Assembly: GCF_023065955.2 (NCBI RefSeq)
Contig: NW_026622764.1
Coordinates: 78,733,333 to 78,797,332, forward strand
Length of the DNA: 64,000 bases
Source of the DNA: Ursus arctos
Taxonomy: Eukaryota > Chordata > Mammalia > Carnivora > Ursidae
Reading direction: 5' to 3'
Under the pieces are notes generated by a model. The model made no database searches. It was given only the letters and a program-made list of their open reading frames with translations, and was not told where the DNA came from. Shown one piece after another: positions 58,346 through 64,000 of the stretch. Position numbers and translations under genes: made by a program. Position 1 is the stretch's first letter. The number at the start of each line of letters is the position of its first letter.

Positions 58346-58837
58346 AAGAAAGGTGAGGGGATGAAGGAAGGAGAACAGAAAATTTGTGAGATTTAAGATT
58401 TAGGTATCTAGTTTTTGTGACCATATAGTTACAGTTAGTAGGAATAGAATTTGTTACAACTTTTTCCTAGGGTCATTTGGAAGTGCCCACTGAAATATAT
58501 TTATATTTCTTGACCTAGCAGTTTCACTCTTTGAAATTTGTCCTATAGAAATGTTTACATAAGGATGCAAAGGTAATAAGGATGTTAAAAGCATAGTTTT
58601 CATATATGACCAATCTACAGCTAACATTTTCAACAGTGACAGGTTGGCAGTTTTCCCACCAGGATCAGGAATAAGACAAAGATTGCCCACTCTTACTACT
58701 TCTAGTCAATACACCAGAACTCTTAGCCAAAGTAGTTAGGCAAGAAAGAAAAATAAAAGGCATCTAAATTGGAAAAGAAGTAGTAAAAATGTTTCTGTTT
58801 ATGGATGATTTGATCTTCTATATAGAAAACCCTAAAG

Positions 58838-59028
58838 AGGGACACTTGGGTGGGTCGGTCAGTTAAGCGTCTGCCTTCAGCTCAGGTCATGATCCCATAG
58901 TCCTGGGATCAAGTCCCACATCTGGCTCCTTGCTCAGCAGGGAGCCTACTTCTCCCTCTGCCTGCTACTCCCCCTGCTTGTGCTCAAGCTGTCTCTGACA
59001 AATAAATAAATAAAATCTTAAAAAAAAA
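58838..59028 (+). mobile_element. Carnivore SINE nested in LINE-1, exact 14-bp TSD
   Basis: AGAAAACCCTAAAG at 58824-58837 and 59029-59042, interrupting L1 RT-domain sequence. Confidence 0.97.
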
Positions 59029-59612
59029 AGAAAACCCTAAAGACTCCACCAAAAAATTATTAGACCTAGTAAATGAGTTCAGTAAAATTATAGGATATAA
59101 ACCCAACATACAAACACCAGTTGCATTTCTTTATACTAACAAGGAACTATCTGAGAAAGAAAATCCCATTTGTAATAGCATTAAAAATAATAAAATACTT
59201 AAGAATAAATTTAACCAAGGAGATGTGAAAGATCTGTACTCTGAAAATTATAAGACATCGATGAAAGAAATTGAAGATGACACAGACAAATGGAAAGATA
59301 CCCTGTGCGCATGGATTGGAAGAATTAATATCATTAGAATGTTCATACTTCCCAAAGCCATCTGTAAATTCAGTGTAGTTCTTATCAGTTTCAATGGTAT
59401 TTTTCGAGTAGAAAGAACAATCCTAAAATTCAAGAGAAACCACAAAAGACCTTGAATAGCTAAAGAAAGAACAAATCTGGAGACATCACCATTCCTGATT
59501 TCAAAACAGTAGTAATCAAAACAGTGTGGTATTGGCATAAACTTAGACACATAGACCAATGGAACAGATTAAGAGCCCAGAAATAAACCCATTTGTATAT
59601 AGTCAATAATAT

Positions 59613-59729
59613 ATATATTTTTAAGTTTATTTATTATTTATTTAAGTAATCTCTGCACCCAGTGTGTGGCTCAAACTCATGACCCTGAGATCAAGAGTCG
59701 TGTGCTCTTCTGCCTGAGCCAGTCAGGTG
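59613..59729 (-). mobile_element. Short carnivore SINE nested in LINE-1
   Basis: TSD TATAGTCAATAATAT (59598-59612) and TATGGTCAATAATAT (59730-59744). Confidence 0.95.
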
Positions 59730-60343
59730 TATGGTCAATAATATTTGATGAGGGAGCAAAGAATACTCAATGGGGAAAGGACAGTCTCTTCAATAAATGG
59801 TGCTGGGAAAACTGGGTAATCCTATGCAAAAGAATGAAATGGAAACGCTATCTTAGACCACTCGCACAGGTAATTCAAAATGGATTAAAACCTTAAACTG
59901 TTAAACTACTAGAAGAAAATAGGGAAAAAGCCCTTTGTCTTTTTTTTTTTTTTAATTATTGTAAGTTAACATAACAGTGCTACATCAGTTTCAGGTGTAC
60001 AATACAGTGATCCAACAATTCTGTACATTACATAGTGTTTATTGTGATAAGTTGTACTCTTAATCCTCTTCACTGATGTCACCCATCCCTCCCACTCACC
60101 TCCCCTCTAGCAACCATCCATTTGTTCTCCATAGTTGAGATTCTGCTTTTTGGTTTGTATTTGTCTGTCTGTCTTTTTCCCTTTGTTCATTTCTTTAGTT
60201 TCTCAAATTCCACAAATGAGTGAAATCATGGTATTTGTCTTTCTCTGACTGGCTTATTTTGCTTAGCATAATACTCTGTAGCTCCATCCGTGTTGTTGCA
60301 AATGGCAAGATTCCATTCTTATTTATGGCTGAATAGTATCCCA

Positions 60344-60460
60344 TTGTGTGTATGTGTGTGTGTATACATGCATACATGTTTGTGTATATGTATACATATA
60401 TGTACACACATATATATACATATGTACATATATGCATATGTATACATACACACCACTTCT
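60344..60460 (+). repeat. TG/TA alternating purine-pyrimidine tract
   Basis: GTGTGTATGTGTGTGTGTAT to CATATGTATACATACACACC, expanded inside the antisense LINE-1 ORF2 region where related elements carry a shorter tract. Confidence 0.9.
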
Positions 60461-60904
60461 TTATCCATTCATCTGTTGATGGACACGTGGGCTGCAGTTT
60501 GGCCACTGTAAATAATGCTGCAGTAAACATAGGGGTGTGTATATCTCTTCAAATTAGTGTTTTCATATTCTTTGGGTAAGTATTCAGTAGTGCGACTGCT
60601 GGATCATAGGGTAGTTCCATTTTTAATTTTTCGAGGAACCTCCATACAGTTTTCCATAGTGGCTGCACCACTTCACTTTTCCACCTACAGTGCAAGAGGG
60701 TTCCTTTTTCTCCACATCTTCACCAACACTTGTTTCTTGTGTTGTTGATTTTAGCTATTCTGACAGGTATGAGGTGATACCTCATTGAGGTTTTGATTTG
60801 CATTTCCCTGATGATGAGTGATGTTGAGCATCTTTTCATGTGTCTGTTGGCCATCTGGATGTCTCCTTGGAGAAATGTCTGCTCATGTCTTCTGCCCTAT
60901 TTTA

Positions 60905-61092
60905 AAAAAAAATTTTTTTTTAAAGATTTTATTTATTAGAGCATGAGCAGGGGGAGCAGCAGGCAGAGGCAGAGAGAGAAGCAGACTCCCTTCTGAGCAG
61001 GGAGCCCAATGTGGGGCTCGATCCCAGGACCCTGGGATCATGACCTGAGCTGAAGGCAGATGCTTAACCGACTGAGCCACCCAGGTGCCCCA
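60905..61092 (-). mobile_element. Carnivore SINE nested in the inner LINE-1, exact 16-bp TSD
   Basis: CTTCTGCCCTATTTTA at 60889-60904 and 61093-61108. Confidence 0.97.
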
Positions 61093-61650
61093 CTTCTGCC
61101 CTATTTTAATTGGATTATTTGTTTTTTGCGTGTTGAGTTTTATAAGTTCTTTATATATTTTGGATACTAACCTTTATCACATACGCCATTTGCAAATATC
61201 TTCTCCCATTCAGTAGGTTGTCTTTTAGTTTTGTTGGTTGTTTCCTTTGTTTCAGGGAAGCTTTTTACCTTGATGTACTCCCAATAGTTTATTTTTACTT
61301 TTGTTTCCCTTGCCTCAGGAGATATATCAAGAAAGAAGTTGCTATGGCCAATGTCAGAGAAATTACTGCCTGTGTTCTCTTTTAGGGTTTTTTTTGGTTT
61401 TAGGTCTCATGTTTAGGTCCTTAATCCATTTTGAGTTTATTTTTGTGTATGGTGTAAGAAAGTGGTTGTTTCGGGGAAAAGCTCTTTAACATTGGTCTTG
61501 GCAGTGATTTTTTTGGATATGACACCAAAATCGGAAGCAGCAAAGGCAAAAATAAACACATGGGATCACATCAAATTGTAAAGCTTCTGCACAGCAAAAG
61601 AAACAATCAGAAAAATGAAAAGGCATACTATGGAATGGGAGAAAAAAATT

Positions 61651-61805
61651 TTTTAAAGATTTTATTTATCTGAGAGAGAGAGAGAGAGAGCATGAGTGGT
61701 GGGGAGGGGCAGAGGGAGAGGGAGAAGTAGACTCCCCGCTGAGCAGGGAGCTCGACGCGGGGCTCAACCCCAGGACCCGAACTGACTGAGCCACCCAGGT
61801 GCCCC
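61651..61805 (-). mobile_element. Carnivore SINE nested in LINE-1
   Basis: GA-repeat bearing antisense SINE ending GAGCCACCCAGGTGCCCC. Interrupts L1 between AATGGGAGAAAAAA and TGGAAGAAAATATT. Confidence 0.92.
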
Positions 61806-63110
61806 TGGAAGAAAATATTTGTAAACCATCTACATGATAAGGGGTTAGTATCCAAAATATATAAGGAGCTTGTACAACTTCATAGCAAAAATCCCAGTTT
61901 TATTTTAAATGGGCAGAGGACTTGAATAGATATTTTCCCAAAGATATACAAATGGCCAAAAGGAAAAGATGCTCAGCATTACTAATCACCAGGGATGGAA
62001 ATCAAAATCATAATGAGATTATTTCACACCTCCTAGAATGGCTGTTAACCAAAAAGACAAAAGATAAGTGTTGGTGGGGATGTAGAGATAAGGGAACCCT
62101 GTGCATTGTTGGCAGCAATATAAATTGGTACAAGCCACTATGGATGTATTATGGTGGTTCCTCAAAAAACTGAAAGTAGAATCACCATATGATCTAGCAA
62201 TCCCTCTCTGGATATATGTGTGTCTTGAAGGAAATGAAATCATTATCTTGAGGAGATATTTGCACCCTATGTTCAATGCAGCGTTATTCACAGTCTCCAA
62301 AACATGGAACAACCTAAGCAGTTGTTAATGGATGAATGGATAAAGAAAATGTGACACACACACAATATTATTCAGTCATGAAAAAAAAAGAAGGAAATCC
62401 TCATTTTTGCAACATCATGGATGGATCTTGAGGGCCTTGTGCTAAGTGAAATAAGCCAAACAGAGAAAGACAAATATTATGTGTTCTCACTTACGGGTAG
62501 AATCTAAAATAGCCAAATTCCTAGAAATAGATAGTAGAATGAATGGCGGTTGCCCAGGGCTGGTGGTTGCCCAGGGCTGGTGGTTGGGGGAAATCAGGAG
62601 ATGTTGGTTGAAGGGTAAAAACTTTCAACTATGTGATGAATAAGTTCTGGGCATCTGGTTATATAGTATGGTGATTATAATTAACAAATACTTTATTATA
62701 TACTTGAACAAGTTAAGGGAGTAGATTTTAAATGTTATCACCAGAAAAAATAAAAAAGCAGTTATGTGAGGGAATGAAGGTATTAATCTTACTGTGATAA
62801 TCATTTTGAGAGATAGATATATATATATATCTGATCAGCACATTATATACCTTAAACTTACGTGTTATATGTCAGTTTCTCAAACTGGCAAAAAATACCA
62901 GCATTATTTTCAGTCACAAAAAGATTGATGACAATCTAAATCTCACATCATGGAACATTATGTAGTCATTAAAAAACAAGCAGTAGATCTGTGTGTGTGA
63001 AATGAATTGATAAACCAAGGTGCAGTGTAGTAAACATGGTGCATTTTATACCTACTAAAGAGTAAAGCAAAAATTGTATAGTAATAGATATGCTTTAAAT
63101 ATTATATAGG

Positions 63111-63331
63111 GGAGAAATGGGGGGAGATGAACCATGAGAGACTATGGACTCCAGGAAACAAACTGAGGGTTTTAGAGGGGAGGAGAGTGGGGGGATGGGC
63201 TAGCCAGTGATGGGTATTAAGGAGGGCACGTATTGCATGGAGCACTGGTGTTATGTGCAAACAATGAATCATGGAACAGTACATCAAGAACTAATGATGT
63301 ATGGTGACTAACATAACATAATAGTAAAAAT
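63111..63331 (+). mobile_element. LINE-1 3' end, 5' truncated
   Basis: GAGACTATGGACTCCAGGAA ... GGAGGGCACGTATTGCATGG ... GTATGGTGACTAACATAACA. TSD AAATATTATATAGG (about 63097) and AAATATTTTATAGG (about 63332). Confidence 0.93.
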
Positions 63332-63553
63332 AAATATTTTATAGGATATGTACCGCAGATATATATTTTTTGCATATTATGTATTTCTTGAGCATGTTTC
63401 AAATGCTTTGATTAAATGGGTCTTGGGGTAAGGGCTGAAGACCTGTTCTTGAAACAAGCTTTTTCAGAAATTTTGATGCCAACACAGGTTTGAGAATCAT
63501 TGAAATAGATGTTGTATTGCCTTAAATAAAACATCCCTTTTTCTTTTCTCCAG

Positions 63554-63593
63554 GGCCTGGAAATTTACACTCCAGGATTCCAGGACAAACACA
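63554..63593 (+). CDS. PLEKHB2: PLEKHB2 exon, PH domain C-terminal helix (residues 98-111)
   Basis: A 40-bp exon between acceptor TTCTTTTCTCCAG (ends 63553) and donor GTAAGT (63594). The first base completes Leu98, then AWKFTLQDSRTNT with a phase-0 exit. The tryptophan in LAWK is the near-invariant Trp of the PH-domain C-terminal alpha helix. The following exon should begin with the A-Y-V-G residues of the family, beyond the window. Confidence 0.95.
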
Positions 63594-64000
63594 GTAAGTT
63601 TCTAAAGGCAGTCACCGGTAATGTTTTCACCTAGTTTTGCTGTAACAAATGAGAGGGTAGGGGATTAGGAAAGGGAAATGGGGATGGGTCTCTTGGCCAT
63701 CCAGCCATGGCTGAGTAGTCATAGCTGGGCGGGACACCTTTCACTGATATGAGAGCAAGCCAGATTTTGCCAAACCTTTTAAGGCTGGAGGAGCTCTCTG
63801 AATATAGGCAACGCTTGTACCAGTGTTACCTTCCAGAAATGTCTGTATCTCAGAAAGTTTTCCAACACTTTGAGTTCTTTGATAAACAGGGATGGCTCAA
63901 AGGACCACGGAGTCCTTTCTGTGCATAGCATCTCAGCTTTGTGAAACAAGCATTTTTGTTGATTACTTGATTCTAGTTCTAGTTCTGATTCTGAGGTCAC
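63594..64000. other. PLEKHB2: PLEKHB2 intron 5, start
   Basis: Intron sequence after the 40-bp exon. The next exon is outside the window; the minus ORF at the right edge shows no recognisable motif. Confidence 0.6.

Larger units (their letters stand above)
59937..61471 (-). mobile_element. LINE-1 inserted antisense into the older LINE-1
   Basis: Poly-T at about 59939-59953, 3' UTR (CATCAGTTTCAGGTGTACAA), reversed ORF2 C-terminus to AATCCATTTTGAGTTTATTT. Flanks AGGGAAAAAGCCCTTT (59921-59936) and CGGGGAAAAGCTCTTT (61472-61487) match at 13 of 16 positions. Confidence 0.93.
58600..62880 (+). mobile_element. Older LINE-1, split by an antisense LINE-1 and three SINEs
   Basis: ORF2 resumes in register across the insertions: TGACCAATCTACAGCTAACA (about 58.6 kb), TTTATGGATGATTTGATCTT (the RT FMDD-like region at about 58800), ATAGACCAATGGAACAGATT (59.55 kb), TGGTGCTGGGAAAACTGGGT (59.8 kb), then TTGGATATGACACCAAAATC (61.5 kb) to a 3' UTR near 62.88 kb. 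Confidence 0.9.
34850..64000 (+). other. PLEKHB2: PLEKHB2 gene, 5' part (continues past right edge)
   Basis: Plus-strand gene with a CpG-island start and four in-phase coding exons giving the first 111 residues, essentially the whole pleckstrin-homology (PH) domain of evectin-2. From established knowledge evectin-2 is a recycling-endosome protein whose PH domain binds phosphatidylserine; a C-terminal hydrophobic segment, not in this window, anchors it in the membrane. Introns 34979-46764, 46810-50211, 50365-51681 and 51785-63553 carry most of the window's LINE-1 and SINE load. The largest (about 11.8 kb) contains the nested LINE-1 cluster. Confidence 0.9.

Noticed and set aside
1255..61805. 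Functional tRNA-Lys genes at SINE heads
   Set aside because: The tRNA-like heads are SINE promoters followed by CT-rich and A-rich tails; none folds into an isolated intact tRNA gene by eye.
59937..62880. Twin-priming (5' inversion) of a single LINE-1
   Set aside because: Both the antisense and sense parts contain the LINE-1 3' end, and the antisense part has its own flanking duplication, so they are two insertions.
1..64000. CRISPR arrays, operons, prophage or other microbial systems
   Set aside because: No regularly spaced repeats, compact genes or microbial signals; the whole window is mammalian intron and intergenic DNA.

Overview
This is a stretch of a carnivoran mammal nuclear genome, not a microbial or viral sequence. 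Exons are short, bounded by GT/AG splice sites and separated by kilobase introns. Dozens of tRNA-Lys-derived carnivore SINEs (head reads GGGGCGCCTGGGTGGC, tail reads AAATAAATAAAATCTTT) are scattered on both strands. Many SINEs belong to a young subfamily (CAGTCGTTAAGCGTCTGCC..., GGCTCAGGGCGTGATCCCGGCGTT...) that I associate with arctoids, probably bears. That species inference is from memory and moderate.

Two protein-coding genes lie head to head. On the minus strand, the 5' half of FAM168B (MANI) runs from a CpG-island promoter near 23.6-23.9 kb, through a non-coding first exon, to coding exons at 15403-15472 and 8235-8318. The rest of the gene lies beyond the left edge. On the plus strand, PLEKHB2 (evectin-2) starts in a second CpG island near 34.75-35.0 kb. 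Its PH-domain coding exons are at 46765-46809, 50212-50364, 51682-51784 and 63554-63593, and the gene continues off the right edge. All coding splice phases join correctly and the encoded peptides match the two families. About 11 kb separates the promoters. I recall the same divergent order from human chromosome 2q21.1.

Almost everything else is transposable-element sediment. There are about 50 SINEs, many with exact target-site duplications (TSDs), LINE-1 fragments of several ages, MLT1-type (MaLR) LTRs, MIR and L2 remnants, a pair of DNA-transposon-like elements, and microsatellites that mostly grew from SINE tails. The best material for a second look is insertion history: a fairly young LINE-1 with a probable 3' transduction (56.65-58.36 kb), a LINE-1 inserted antisense into another LINE-1 (58.6-62.9 kb), a tandem SINE pair with a triplicated target site (26.14-26.56 kb), recurrent head-to-tail SINE pairs, and a degenerate GC-rich minisatellite filling the start of PLEKHB2 intron 1. 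I saw no evidence for a wholly new gene system. The long ORFs in the CpG islands are composition artefacts.
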